From assembly GCA_910591455.2 (NCBI GenBank), contig OU342817.1:11690415-11754414 (forward strand): a stretch of 64,000 nt of DNA. Reading direction: 5' to 3'. Within the stretch, counting starts at the first letter, position 1; every line of letters starts with the position of its first letter. The stretch is from Pholis gunnellus (lineage: Eukaryota > Chordata > Actinopteri > Perciformes > Pholidae). Below, piece after piece: positions 49,058 through 60,980 of the stretch. The translations under genes were made by a program, and so were the position numbers. A model generated the notes under the pieces. That model saw only the letters and a list, made by a program, of their open reading frames with translations, ran no database searches and was not told where the DNA came from.

Positions 49058-50007
49058 TTAAAGGGACAGTTCACCCCAAAATCAAAAATACATATTCATA
49101 CAGTCATATACTATATCTTACCTGTAATGTTATTTATAAATCTAGATTGAAATGTCTGCTTTCTCTTCTCTCCATTCTCACAACAAGGTCTGTGGATTAT
49201 TTTGAGCTGTCAAGTCTGAAAACAACATCCCAGCCAGCCTGGACCCTCACCAGTTTGGATACAGAGACGGCAGATCCACAGAGGATGCCGTTTCCACTGC
49301 TCGCCACTCAGCCCGCACTCATATGGGTAATAACAACACTTTCATCAGAATGTTGTTTGTTGATTTCAGCTCAGCCTTCAACACAATCTCATGGCATGGG
49401 ATGAGTATAGGGCAGAGGACAGGAGGGCTCTACAGCAGGTGATTAAAACCGGCCCGAAACATCATTGGCACCCATCTACTGAGCATCAGTGATATTGGTG
49501 AGAAGAGGTGCCTGCTGTTCGCCCTGCTGCCGACTGGAAAGAGATACAGAAATATCAGCTGCCGAACCACCAGACTTCAAAACTGATTATTTGCTCTGGC
49601 TGTGAGACTCCTTAATTCATCCTCCACCCGCCATTTACAATATAAAGTTTTCCTATGTAGCAAATTGGGACTGCAATCTAAATTGTGCAACCATGTCACA
49701 CAATGACAAATAAAACCCCTTGTAACTTTGTAACCTTGTAACTTTGTAACCTTGTAACCTTGTAACCTTGTAATGCTTTTTGGGATAAAAAAAACTGCTG
49801 CTGAGTTCTTCAAATTTATTTTTTGGCGCTTTCAGCACCACAAGCCGAGTGCCATATAGTTCCATGATATTCTAGAAAAGGCAGACATATACCGCCGATA
49901 TCTCCAAGAATAGGCAACTCAAACCAAAACAATCTAGAATGATAAACAGCACTACAGGTAAGGGGGACATTGTGTATTTTTGATATTGGAGTGAACTGTC
50001 CCTTTAA
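49058..50007. mobile_element. Non-autonomous DNA transposon with long terminal inverted repeats
   Basis: The left end (49058-49148) starts TTAAAGGGACAGTTCACCCC. The right end (49929-50007) finishes with GAGTGAACTGTCCCTTTAA. Reverse-complementing the right end aligns it with the left over 80-90 bases, including ATCAAAAATACA, TTACCTGTA and TCTAGATT. The AAGGGACAGTTCACCC end is typical of abundant fish elements. No transposase is present; the interior is largely a LINE fragment. Target-site duplications could not be assigned with confidence. Confidence 0.8.
49200..49785 (+). mobile_element. Internally deleted L2/CR1-type LINE inside the transposon
   Basis: The first half reads NIPASLDPHQFGYRDGRSTE, then RMLFVDFSSAFNTI, the middle of a reverse-transcriptase domain. 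It then jumps to RALQQVIKTARNIIG, GEKRCLLFALLPTGKRYR and RTTRLQN, the C-terminal tail of L2/CR1 ORF2. Most of the palm, thumb and linker is missing. The 3' end has AATAAA and then an 8-9-base tandem repeat (CTTGTAAC/CTTTGTAAC, 49720-49772), as usual for CR1/L2 tails. Confidence 0.8.
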
Positions 50008-50009
50008 TA

Positions 50010-51375
50010 GAGGTGGTCTATACGTTTACTGCTGCATTAACTGTGTGTATTAAGGATCGAAATTAAATTTGTAACTCTCTACTTTCATTGTGTTATGAGT
50101 CAACACACTTCAGGGTGATGCATATAAATGACACATTTCCATGTTGGTTGAGTTTTAACAGAGGGAAACCAGTGAGGTGAAGTCAAAAACTCTGCTTTTC
50201 ATCTCCCCTACAACTACTGAGCATCACATTCACTTTTTCATTCTTTCCAATTCTGGAATTTTATGGGTTTTCAACATGTGAATCTGTAAGTGAAAGTCAT
50301 AATGAAACCCATCATATTTCTCATTTGGGTTGATATATGCTTTAATTTCACAGCGCCCACGCTCTGCTCACAGGATTCTTCAAAGTTAAATTGTACCGTC
50401 TGCTTCATATTGTCATATCAAAGCGCCACGGGTGATAATAACCGCCGCGCACTTGAATGAATACCATTAGACGATACTTGTGATGTGCCCTCTTAAATGG
50501 GTCTATTTGCGCAGCCGTTGGGTAAACAGTGAATTCTGTTATGGTGATGGAGGTTGTGGGCAGATTGCTGATCATTAGCGCTGGTGTGGCACACTGATAA
50601 CACTTCGTCATTACAACGTGATTTGTCATTATCCATCTGTTAGCTCATCTTTGTGTTCTGTCCTCCTGCTTTGTGTCAATCATCATTTCATTTTTTTTTT
50701 CCCATATTATGAATCCAGTGACGTCATCTTTCCTCTCTACCCCCGTAATTATCATCTTCCTTTGTAGAAGTTATTATTTTCCCGTGTACTGTGTGTCACC
50801 TAGAGTTGAGATAAGACAGACGAGTGGAAAGGTTGTAGTGGCCCTTGGCAGACGTTGTACTTATAAATAAGTTGTCTTGTTGGGCAGCACTTTAACCATG
50901 AAGTTTACACAGAAGTCCTGGAGCGGGTTGCTCTATAGGACTGTGAACATGGAAACAAGACTCATTATAAACAAACACTTGTAAACACATCTTACCAGCA
51001 GCACTGGTGTTCAAAAGCAGGTCATTTAATCGTATGTTCTATTTCAAGGGTACACGCTGAGAAAAACCTGTATGCTTTCATTAAATAGTAGAGAACACTG
51101 CATTAGGTACGGCACATTGATACAAGAGTTGATGATTCACATACATGATACAGGTACTGTTTTCAATACAATTTGCTAAATGTTAAAGCAATTAATTCAA
51201 CACATGAAACAACAATAACACTTTGGAGAGCAATAAATGCCGGTGACCTTTTCAACCTGGCAGTAACCATTTCTAAAGTGATAATTGTGGTTAATTAAGC
51301 TTTAAACAACGTTTCAAGGTTCATTCTTTGTTCTCCACAACAACATGCAGTTTAAAGTCCCATCTGCTACATGAG
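50010..51375. other. Intergenic, nothing recognised
   Basis: AT-rich DNA between the nested transposon and a (CA)n tract. No motif-bearing frame, RNA gene or repeat family recognised. Confidence 0.5.
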
Positions 51376-51378
51376 AAA

Positions 51379-51379
<1 letters not shown>

Positions 51380-51414
<35 letters not shown>
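51380..51414 (+). repeat. (CA)n microsatellite
   Basis: About 17 AC units. Confidence 0.95.
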
Positions 51415-51416
<2 letters not shown>

Positions 51417-51784
51417 CTGTGGAGTGTGGTAGATGAATTAAAAAATCTCACAGCCTGAAGAAGAAGAAAAAGTAGAATTAGTAATATTGTACATTTTAGG
51501 TAAGTGCAAAAAAGAGTGATCAAAGAAATATGTATGGAAATACTTGTAAAGCACCTGGCTTATCAGCTTTGCCACTTAAATAAAGTAATTAAGTAAATTC
51601 AATAAACAAACCATTGCCCCATGTTTATTTCCCTGCTTCACTGAACTGACTTTCATTTTCACCCGACTCATTCCGAGACAAATGTTCTTCCTTTTAAACA
51701 GAAGCCGTTGTGCATTCATTCTTTCCTGTGAAAGCGTGTTAACAGGTCCTCCTGGGAATGTTACGCTCATCAACAGTCACCCAC

Positions 51785-51930
51785 AATAAATACATTCACG
51801 ATCCTGCACCCATTAGCTGTACACATTCAGGCATTCAAGGGAGGGCATGCAAACTCCACACAGAAAGAATTTAAACCCAGAACAGTCTTGCTGTGAGGCG
51901 TCAGTGTTAACCGCCGTTCCACCGTACACA
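51785..51930 (+). repeat. Fish interspersed repeat (GCATGCAAACTCCACACAGAAAG type)
   Basis: ATGCAAACTCCACACAGAAA, TTTAAACCCAGAACAGTCTT, GCTGTGAGGCG and TTAACCGCCGTTCCACCGT follow in order. This is the well-known end of a dispersed repeat very common in teleosts. Confidence 0.7.
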
Positions 51931-52725
51931 AACACACTGATAGAAAGCATTTACCTTTGAGACAGTCGATGGGATGTATTTCTCATGCATACAAATGCTG
52001 TTGTGTCATTTAAATGATAATTTCATTGTTCATCTAAACATTGACGTCAGAAAGGTCAATGTAGCTCCATGCCATCGTTTTTCACCCAGTCTTATTGGTT
52101 CTCTCTATGAATGGGATTTGAGTTCCTGTGGATATTTCTGCAGTCTGGAGGACTTCCAGATCCAGGAGGAGACTGTGCAGCAATGATGCTTATTTTTTCT
52201 CTTAAATCTTCCCACTTTGCCTTTTGTCACATGGTTCTCTCGAATTGGGGTAACATCTGTTCACCTTCGTGTGACATCGCCTTCCACTTAAAGAGTCATA
52301 TCCTTCCATTTAGGGACCAATCCCATATGAAGATAATATATGTACATATAACTTGATCAGACAGTTTCTTACAGTCAAAATACCGTCTGTCAATCACCGA
52401 ACGTAGTCAGGAGAAGAAGGAAAACATCAATGCCCGTAGCTGCCAGCGATTCTCGAGTGATATTGTGACATCGGGAGAATGCAGCTGCCATGCAAGGGAA
52501 ATATACCGATGGAGGAGGGATTAACTACATTCTTCCTAAAGAAATTCCCTCAATTGGGGGGATGATGACTGTGGTAGCTACTTCGAATGAGATCTGGCAA
52601 CTGTGTAGGTCATAAGATACAATTCACACCATTTTCAGGCTCATTAATTCCCCCTATTTCTCTTGTCATTTTTCCTTTAATTTGTCATCCATCGGTGTAT
52701 AATGTTCTTGGATCTTTGGTCCAGA
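51931..52725. other. Intergenic, presumed nmur1 3' flank
   Basis: No canonical AATAAA on the - strand was found near the nmur1 stop. An ATTAAA variant (TTTAAT on the + strand, near 52678) lies about 45 bases from the stop and may be too close. Nothing else recognised. Confidence 0.4.
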
Positions 52726-53109
52726 CTAAGTAGATTTCGTACTATTGGGAATTTTCTCGCTTAAGGTGCTGCGATGGCTCATCTTTAAGCTGGAGCGCGC
52801 TGGCCAGCCTATAGGATAACAAGTAACGTGACTGAACATTTCTCTGAACTTTGTGGACATGAGGTTGTAGAGGATGGGGTTTATGGCAGAGCTCAGGTAG
52901 AAGCAGACTCCGGAGACGATGTGGACGTGCTCGAAGACCCAGCGGTGCTGCTCGGACGAGGGGTCGATGTAGCTCCACATCAAGCGGTCCGCGTGGAAGG
53001 GAGCCCAGCAAAGGCCGAACACAACCACCAGCACACCTGGACAGGCCAGAAGGACAGTTTCGGTGAAAGTCAACTGGACAGATAGATAGACGACAGGCAG
53101 GCAGAAACA

Positions 53110-53178
<69 letters not shown>

Positions 53179-54945
53179 TTTCAATTCAGTTTTCTGCTCC
53201 TTAACATGACTGAAATAACACCCACACAGCATTTTGGTGACTTGCAGGTTGCGTTTCCTCAGTCTTTGCTTGTGGGACCTGGAGAGATTTTCCGGTCCAA
53301 AGCTGGTGTCCACTACTGTCATCATCCTCTCCCTTCTCAGCCCCAAGCCAATGAGCAGGTAGAGAATGCTAATGATCAGCATGGGGAGCAGGAAGAAGGT
53401 CAACGTAGAAATCAGGATAATCAGGTTGTAGATCCAGGTGGGTTTAATCACATCTAAAGATGGAGATGAATAACATAGATCAGATCATGATCCCAGGTAT
53501 ACCACGGGCATCATAGCTTCATATACTACAGAAAAACATCTTAACCCAGTTAAGCTTACGCTGGCAGCATGGCTCTAGGGATGGCAATATCCGTCAGAGG
53601 TTAATCCTGCTGGCGTTGCTGAGACCATGATTTTTCCTGTCGCGCCATCAGTGATATTTATGTTTTTAAATAAGAAATTATTTTGAATATTATCATGAAG
53701 TTCAGATACAGATATCCTAACGACCAGCAGGTTGAATAACTCACTTCACCAGTGAAATATCTCAACATGTATTTGATGTATGCCCTTTTAACATAAAATG
53801 TGCTACGAACATGAATGGGTCCCAAAAAATGTTCCTTAGTGACCTGATCTCCTGACCTTTGCGGTTTTCAGTGAAATGTCACAACAACTATGGAAAAGAC
53901 TGATTTGACATTTTGTGCAGATATTAATTTCCCCCTCCGGATATAAATAATGACTTTAAAGGTCCTCTGACTTTTTTCATCTCGCACTATCATCAGCCCA
54001 ACTTTTATCCAATAGGCTCCTTTTTTTAATGAACAATTACTTGCAAAGCTATTTTCCCATTCAGCCTCCGCTGTACTTTGTGTTTAGTGCATAGTAAATG
54101 CTAGCAAGCTTACAGGCTAAAACTAAGATGCTAACACAGCAAACATTGTCATTGTGAGCATTTTAGCAAGCCCATGTAGCTTTTAGCCTCACACAGCTGC
54201 TAACATTGCTGTAGACTCTTAAAAAAATGTAATCTTAAATAATAAATATATACAAACGGCAGATAGCAGATCGGGGAAACTGCCGTCCAAACTTTGGAGG
54301 CAGCATCATAATCCCGTGCAGACTGGTGTTTGGCACAGCACACAGCATGGACAGCAGCCACAGCATGAAGATGACCCTCTTGACGTGAGCACGTGTGGTC
54401 ATGTGTTTGACTTTGAGGGGGTGCAACACCGCCACGTAGCGCTCCACGCTGAGCGCGGTGACATTGAGGATGGAGGCGAAGCAGACGGTCTCAAACAGGA
54501 AGGTTTTGAAGTAGCAACCCCCCTCCCCGAGCAGGAAGGGGTAGTTCTGCCACATCTCGTAGAGCTCTAACGGCATGCCCAGCAGCAGCACCAGCAGGTC
54601 AGACGCCGACAGGCTCAGCAGGTAGTAGTTGGTGGGCGTCTGCATCACCCTGTGGCGCAAAATGACCGCGCAGGTCAGAGAATTGCCCAGTACACCCACC
54701 ATGAAGATGGTCAGGTAGGTGACACAGACGGGAAGGAACACGGGGGACCTCGGAGGCCCCAGGTGCCTGGCCAGGTAGTCCTTCTCGCTCAAGCACATGT
54801 CATCCAGATCTTGTGCAGTAGCATTAGCCAACATCCGGGAGATATTCAACCCGCACACCAAAGCAGCCTCGGGGCAGCCCGCGTCACTGAAAACGTCGGC
54901 ACCAATTGTGAAAAGAGCAGCGGAGGAGCAGTTAAACTCTGGCAT
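52726..54945 (-). CDS. nmur1: Neuromedin U receptor, type 1-like GPCR
   Basis: Rhodopsin-class Gq-coupled receptor for neuromedin U and S peptides, in the plasma membrane. Three coding exons on the - strand: 54945-54258, 53453-53226 and 53036-52726, in phase, giving 408 residues. The extracellular N-terminus has sequons at N5, N34 and N41. TM1 starts near residue 69 (FLPVCVTYLTIFMVGVLGN). Family signatures are TPTNYYLLSLSASDLLVLLL, LELYEMWQNYPFLLGEGGCYF, ALSVERYVAVLHPL (the ERY form of DRY), LCAVPNTSLHGI, LLIGLGLRRERM, QVTKML, FGLCWAPFHADRLMWS and NPILYNL. LARHLGP and NVTALSVERYVAVLHP are closer to NMUR1 than NMUR2. Which teleost nmur1 copy it is cannot be told. The exon 1 donor is a weak GTTTGT. 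Intron 1 holds a fish repeat, intron 2 a (GT/CA)n tract. Confidence 0.9.
53107..53173 (+). repeat. (CA)n microsatellite in nmur1 intron 2
   Basis: ACACAC tract of about 32 units with three TA interruptions, between the second and third coding exons of nmur1. It sits only about 50 bases from the exon 2 donor. Confidence 0.95.
53800..54225 (+). repeat. Fish interspersed repeat in nmur1 intron 1
   Basis: TCGCACTATCATCAG, CAGCCTCCGCTGTACTTTGT, GTTTAGTGCATAGTAAATGC, AACATTGTCATTGTGAGCAT and GCTGCTAACATTGCTGTAGA follow in the order seen in a widespread teleost repeat. The last third matches 28636-28765. The copy ends about 30 bases from the nmur1 exon 1 donor. Confidence 0.65.
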
Positions 54946-54981
54946 GATGACGACTGGCAGGAAGGTTCTTTGGATTCTAAA

Positions 54982-56100
54982 CCTAATAGAAAGAGGAGAA
55001 AAGGGGAAGTTACAAACTTTTTTAAATCTGTGTCTCGTGCCACTTAACCTAATGGAAGTGCAACTCTAAATGACTGGAACATACCTAAGTGATATCTTAA
55101 ATTTATCTGATTAATTCACATACTGTTGTTACCGAGCAGCTGTACCTCAGCCCTCGTCTATAGCAGCAAGCAGAGAAACAGAGACACTGTGTTCATACGT
55201 GGAAGCAACATTCAGACAAAAACTGTTAATGATTAAATTGAATAAATGATCACCAGGGCAGCAATGTTTAAAGACACTACAGGTTTAACTAAAAGGTTCA
55301 ACCGTACAACTTCCCCAGTTAAGTCTCAACCGGGGAAAGAAATTATTTTTGGATTTTATTACGTTTTCAGAAGTGTTTTTGCATGTTTAAATATACATTA
55401 AGTCATTATCTTATTAATGGGTCAGAAATCTAAACATTGAATAAAGCCAGGTTGAAAATTCATGTTTTATTTTGCTGAAAGGAGAAAATACTGTTTGCAG
55501 CCTACAATATTAGGAATAAAATATGAATCAGGATGTGAATGATATATGAACAAACCCCTCTGTAAGAACCTTCAGAATAATAATAGGAATGAAACTCGAT
55601 AGTGAGACGTGTGTATTTGCTTAAGCGGATATTTCTGGCTGAGAAGAGAAAAAACACATTTTGAGAAAACGACTAAAATAAAATCGCCCAAAATCTCAAA
55701 ATGAATCAGTGCATGAAAAACAATGTTTTTCCATGCAGTGTCTCCTCCTAAGATGTTTGACACTTGTCAGGTTGTCGTTGCCATACACATGTAATTATAC
55801 TTGAAAAAAAAAAGCTTTCTAAAACTCCTCAAATACCTATTTGCTCTCTTGTCCTCCCACAAAACATGTGGTCAACTCACAATGTCGTCTTGTATTGGAA
55901 TTCATATGCAGCAGAAAACGGACTCCCGAGAGACTATTGTTTGGACTCCCACACGGGATTTGTTTATCAATTCAACATGCAACGGAGTTATTAACATAAC
56001 TTAATGTCGTGAACAGAAAAAAAAACCTCACCTGCAGTTTGTGGGCTCCTTCAGGGCTTGAGATGAATACGATTTGAAGAAAGGTGAGACAATGTGTGAT
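54982..56100 (-). promoter_or_regulatory. nmur1 5' UTR intron and upstream exon
   Basis: The first coding exon starts at 54982, after a strong acceptor (a pyrimidine tract CTTTTCTCCTCTTTC, then TATTAG). On the - strand a clear donor, CTGCAG|GTGAGG, ends a probable non-coding exon at 56032. That implies a 5' UTR intron of about 1.05 kb. The upstream edge of that exon is not visible. Confidence 0.55.
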
Positions 56101-56214
56101 CATCATATTTCTCTGCATCCTGGACTTAGTTTCTCTGGCACTTTGTCTTGACTGCTTTGGTGCTTCAGTGCGTCACAGCTGCCTCGACTTCCCGTATTTG
56201 AGCACTGGCGTCCA

Positions 56215-56222
<8 letters not shown>

Positions 56223-56246
<24 letters not shown>

Positions 56247-56270
56247 CGCTCTCTTTCTCTCTCTCTCTCT
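56223..56270 (+). repeat. (CT)n microsatellite
   Basis: About 24 CT units with short interruptions, upstream of the probable first nmur1 exon. Confidence 0.9.
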
Positions 56271-56389
56271 CTTCATCAACAGATCATCTTGTTTACAGCC
56301 TCCACCATTAGCTGCCTTCCATCTCTCTCTTTCGTCAAATTCAACTTCTTTAACCTTTTTTCTTTCATTCTTTCACACGCACACACAAT

Positions 56390-56392
<3 letters not shown>

Positions 56393-56433
<41 letters not shown>
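56393..56433 (+). repeat. (AC)n microsatellite
   Basis: About 20 AC units, preceded by shorter AC runs from 56376. Confidence 0.93.
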
Positions 56434-56436
<3 letters not shown>

Positions 56437-56979
56437 TCATATATGAACCGACATAGGCTTTACCTTGTAATCCTCCATTCTATCACTTTTTAGATTGAGT
56501 GACTGCGTGTGGCAGCAACGTGTAAATGAAGACTGAGATTGCTTCGATCCTAGAACCTGGTGGTCTGAGAGTGTCTGGAGAGGAGGCGAACAGAATAGAA
56601 ATGTATAAATCTGTTCAAACACCATAATGAAATAAGAATTTAAAATAACACACAGAGGTCTTGTTGAACATATAGGAAATAGCATGAATCATGAATGTTC
56701 AGAAATTGTAGAAATTTAAATCGTTCTTTTCATTCAGAGAAAAGGCAGCGAATGGGGACAATAACTGTGGATGCAACACACCTGAAGTATAAAACCTGCA
56801 TCAAATACAAAATAATATATTCACGTGCACAGTATTCTACATTTCTACACAGTGGGGCATCAACGGCAGCTTAAAAGCTTTTGGCTTGTTGTGCATCACA
56901 CAGTTTAGTTTATTTTAATTCTCGTTTGTAACTTTGAGTAGGCCTAATGGATACGACATACATGTTTCTCAGAGTATGA

Positions 56980-57185
56980 ACCCCTCTGACTGCTTCTACC
57001 ACCAGCAGGTTGACATTTTTGTTCTCAATAACATGTCGGATGTATTGCTATTCACTTTGGTACAGAGGATGAATCCTGCTGACTTTGGAGATCCCCTGAA
57101 CATTCATAGTTCCCAGAGGATGACTCCTTTCACTTTTCATCTAGGACCACTTTGTACAGACATTCATATACCCCTCAGTAATGAA
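56980..57185 (-). repeat. Teleost interspersed repeat, reverse copy
   Basis: CAGAGGATGAATCCTGCTGA, CTTTGGAGATCCCCTGA, TTTTCATCTAGGACCAC and TTTGTACAGACATTCATAT occur in order. Reversed, this is the same family as 46805-46990. Confidence 0.6.
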
Positions 57186-57189
57186 GCTT

Positions 57190-59690
57190 AGCGGAAGCAC
57201 AGTCAGGAAGACTCTCTTTACTCTTTTCATTCATAATCTCTCAGTCTCTCTCTCTCTCTCCCTGTGATCACTCTCATCAGCTGATGAAATTAACCAACCA
57301 GATTCTGCACAGTTTTCTTTCGCCAATCACATCGGTGCTTTTCACACTTGAAAAATGTTCTCCTCTCTGCTGCTGTCAGTTCTCATTGCAGCACTTTCCA
57401 TTCCAGTCCCCTCCAGTCTGCATCACAGTCATGCTCCTCATTCATCATCGGATTGCAGCAACTCCCTTCATCACCACCACCACCAGAGTCTGCACTCCAG
57501 TGGCATGATGCCTTATCTGACCTCAGCATCACCAGCCATCGATTATCCTACTCCACGATGGAGCCCAGCTATCAGTGGGGCACAACAGAGAGACTCACAT
57601 GCGAACAAAGTACAGAGAAACTCGGATTACAACACACACAGATGGTGTTCTTTTCTGCTCAGAGAGCCAAATACCTGCCTGGACATATACGTGTATGCAT
57701 TCTATATTTCAGTCAAATACAACTGCAATGACAAGGCTCAATCAACTGGCCAATGAGTAGTTGTGTGAGCGGGAAGAGCTGCATTGCACTCTGAAAAAGG
57801 ATCACAGCAGCCGCTTTTTTGATCTTTTGTCGAAAACAACTGTGACTTAAAGAGTAGAAATACGGTGTTCATGTTACAAAGTAATCCACCAGAAATGTAT
57901 GCTTGCGTGTATATTTGATTGGCCAATACAGCGCCATTGCAGGAGGACGACTCGTTGCAGCAAACGTTGAGCCAGGTCTAACTTTTTTTGGAAACCTCGC
58001 TGGGCTGATGGACTGGCTCAATTCAAATGAATCAGAGTGCTGTGTTTCTTTGTGCAGGGTTACTGTCCGTCTGAACATGGCCTCACTGAACTGACAACAT
58101 TTAGCAAAGTTGGTACAGTATATATGCCGCAAAGAGTGAGAGAAATATAAAAACAAGCAACCCTGCACCCCCTTGGCAACCTCATTCTCTCCTTCTGCTG
58201 AAGTGGTGATAAAATAAGACACACTACAGGTGTTATTTGCCGGAGCAACCGTCCAGTACATAATTAGATCCAACCTAATCTAAGCTGCACCGCATGATCA
58301 GCACAGTCTCATTACGTCTTTTTTCCCTCACATCTGCAATCACTCGTTCCCAGAGAATGGAAATCGGGGTATGGATATCCCAATGGGGGATCGGTTGCTT
58401 CGATTTCAAGTGAATCATGTCATCCCAGTATGTTGTCTTACTGTCGCGTTGGAAAATTAGGAAGAAAAATATTTGAATACATATTTTAATTGCATGTGTA
58501 CGGAGTAGAGCAGAGGAAATATTTGACATGCTGAAGAATCCTCGGCTAACAGATGAGCCTCAACCTGTGTGCAATGAATCAACAACTGACACAGCTTTTG
58601 TCAGAGGCCAGAAACTTCTCCGTTTTGGTCGGCTGCACACGCCTCGACCACTGTGTTCTTGTGCCCCACCTCCCATTTCTCTGCCCCCCCCTCTGCAGTG
58701 TGGTCTAACTCAATCACAGCTTTTAATACCAACGCCGGAGCTCCAATACCTCGCTGTGAGGACATTGACATGTTCTCGTCGGTGTCTCCGTTTAGCATTA
58801 TTATTGGGCTTCTGTGAGACAGAAGCAATTGATTGTGACGAGACCCCCTCAACATCATGGTGAGTGTACAGTATTTGTCCACAGTGTGCAAACTCTGCCA
58901 TGGCTTTCTGTGTCGCCGCTGCCATTTCATTTCCACGTTCCCACTGCTGACTACAAAACAGAGGAATTAATAATGGTGCACCTCAGCCCACAGACTGAGT
59001 GTTTGCTTTGAATTGAAGTTCGAGGAGTTTCTGATATTGCGTCCCCAAACTTTGATGGTGATGGCAAAAATAGCATTGCATGCTGGAAGTGAATTAGTGA
59101 TTAATCACCCTCATGCATGAATCATACATCAATAATAGCCTCATTTCACTCATGATCCATGATGATGAGGATAGAAATGACAAAAATAGCACATTGTCAA
59201 TATTTTAGAGACCCCCTAAAAATTCACAAATCGTGTTTTCAGGGGAGCTCATGTCTTATTAAGAGACATGAGGTTCCTTGTAGCTTGTACCCAGTTTGTC
59301 CATTGAAGTGTGTGATTGTTGCAGTTTTCCCCAAAAGCTAAACGAGTTTAAAGAGCTTAAAGAGTTTATTAAATGGTGGTCCATTTCCAGAACTGTGACT
59401 TGAAAAAGCAAAAGTCACACTGTGACACAAACAATGTAAAGGTAGGTTTGCCCATATTACAAAAAAAATGTTTTCACTTCCCTCGCGTGGTATCTAACCC
59501 CGCAGATAGTTTGGTTGATGGTTATATTTGTCTTTCCAGCAGTTGTATTCCTGTTACTCTTTCCAATGTAGAGGGACTCATTTTTCAATGCTGTGAAAAC
59601 CAAATTCCATTTGCCTCCATTGTATTGGGGTCGGGGCCAAAATCTCACTAGGATAATTAAAATCCTGGCTAAATGAAATCAAAACTCTCT
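57190..59690. other. Intergenic, no gene recognised
   Basis: The longest frames (57348-57756, His/Ser-rich) lack any family motif and overlap each other in two frames. They look like chance in CA/TC-rich DNA, although one begins with a signal-like MFSSLLLSVLIAAL. Confidence 0.45.
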
Positions 59691-59691
59691 G

Positions 59692-59697
<6 letters not shown>

Positions 59698-59742
<45 letters not shown>
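59698..59742 (+). repeat. (AT)n microsatellite
   Basis: About 22 TA units. Confidence 0.95.
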
Positions 59743-59744
<2 letters not shown>

Positions 59745-60014
59745 CTAAAGCAGTGTATCCCTATATGAGGTTCAATCAATACCCTCCAGAAGTCAGAGAA
59801 GAAAAATTCTGCAACACAAGATTTTGTCCACTTGTTCACAAGAACTGTGTCATGTGGGAAAGTGAGTGTTTTTTTTAACACAGACTTTTAAAAATGTATC
59901 CTTTAAGGGTGTCATGAAATATCAGGCATGCGTCGGTAGGTCCTCCTAGAACCATTTTTATTTGAGAATTGAAATGTATAAGATTTACAACTGTTCTTGT
60001 GGTTGAGGGGAGAG

Positions 60015-60034
60015 GGGGGGGGGGGGGGGGGGGG
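60015..60034 (+). repeat. Poly-G tract
   Basis: About 19 consecutive G, preceded by GGGGAGAG. Similar G or C runs occur at 22337, 23009, 23682, 25747, 28420 and 31408. Confidence 0.9.
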
Positions 60035-60842
60035 CTGGATATTCTTCTTCTTCTACGTCGTGAAACATTAGGAATGTGGAAACACAAAGAAACAAGCAGA
60101 TTTGTTATTGTAGGATTGTTTGTGGTGCACGACAGCAGCGTGATCCTGAAGGCAAAAACCGTCATATGTGAGGTGGCAGCGTCTCGGAGGAGCCCACGGT
60201 GGCTGACTGAGGCTCACCGTGTGACATTTCCCCCGATGCCCGCACCGTTTTGTTTGCAGCGTCAAATAAGAGCTTGATATCAGGAGGATTTATTAAAATT
60301 GTTTCCAGCTTTTCTTGGGCGCCTGAAGCGCAATGGACTCATCTCCCAGTCGGCACTCAGCATATGTCTCTGTCTGTTCTTTGTTATGATCTAATGGAAA
60401 CACGCTCCCTCGTAACTTGCAGGTTTAATTAACTTAATGCAGAGTCTTAAAAACTGTGAACGCTGTGTAAAATGAGCAAAGAGGGCAACGTCGGTCATGT
60501 GCAATGAACAGCTCCTGCAGGCTTTCTCCACATGCTCTTCCTGTGCATATTCATGGGCTGCAATTGCACAACCTTTAAAGCAAAACCCAACTAATCCATC
60601 AATCTATAATATGTCCATGCTTTAATGGAGCCATTGATTTTCATAATAGGATTAAGTAGTTGTGTGCCATTTCCCGATATGATAATTGCATCCTTGTCAT
60701 ATTAAGACTTTGAACTCTGACCTTGGAAACACGATCAACTCACGGGGTTCATTCTCTTCAACAAAGAAAATGAAGTCACTGACATCTTTTAATGAGGTGT
60801 CTATTGGCAGCAGGTTCATTAGATGCCGGCTCTGTTCTTTAA

Positions 60843-60980
60843 GTAACTGGAAGCCAGTGTAAAGATTTCAGAGCAGAGATGTGCTCGGCTCTCTTGGTGC
60901 TCTTAGAACTCTGGCAGCAGCATCCTGCAAGAGCTGAAGACGTCTGACAGCCTTTGGAGAATAAACCAGCAATTTAAAAC
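60843..60980 (+). repeat. Teleost interspersed repeat (GGAAGCCAGTGTAAAG type)
   Basis: TGGAAGCCAGTGTAAAGATT, GATGTGCTCGG, GCAGCAGCATCCTGCA and GAGCTGAAGACGTCTGACAG follow in the order of a repeat found throughout fish genomes. Diverged and non-coding. Confidence 0.6.

Noticed and set aside
57348..57760. Overlapping frames of 127-133 codons, one with a signal-like start
   Set aside because: Two frames of the same DNA are open, composition is His/Ser from CAC/TCA-rich sequence, and no family motif or splice context was found.
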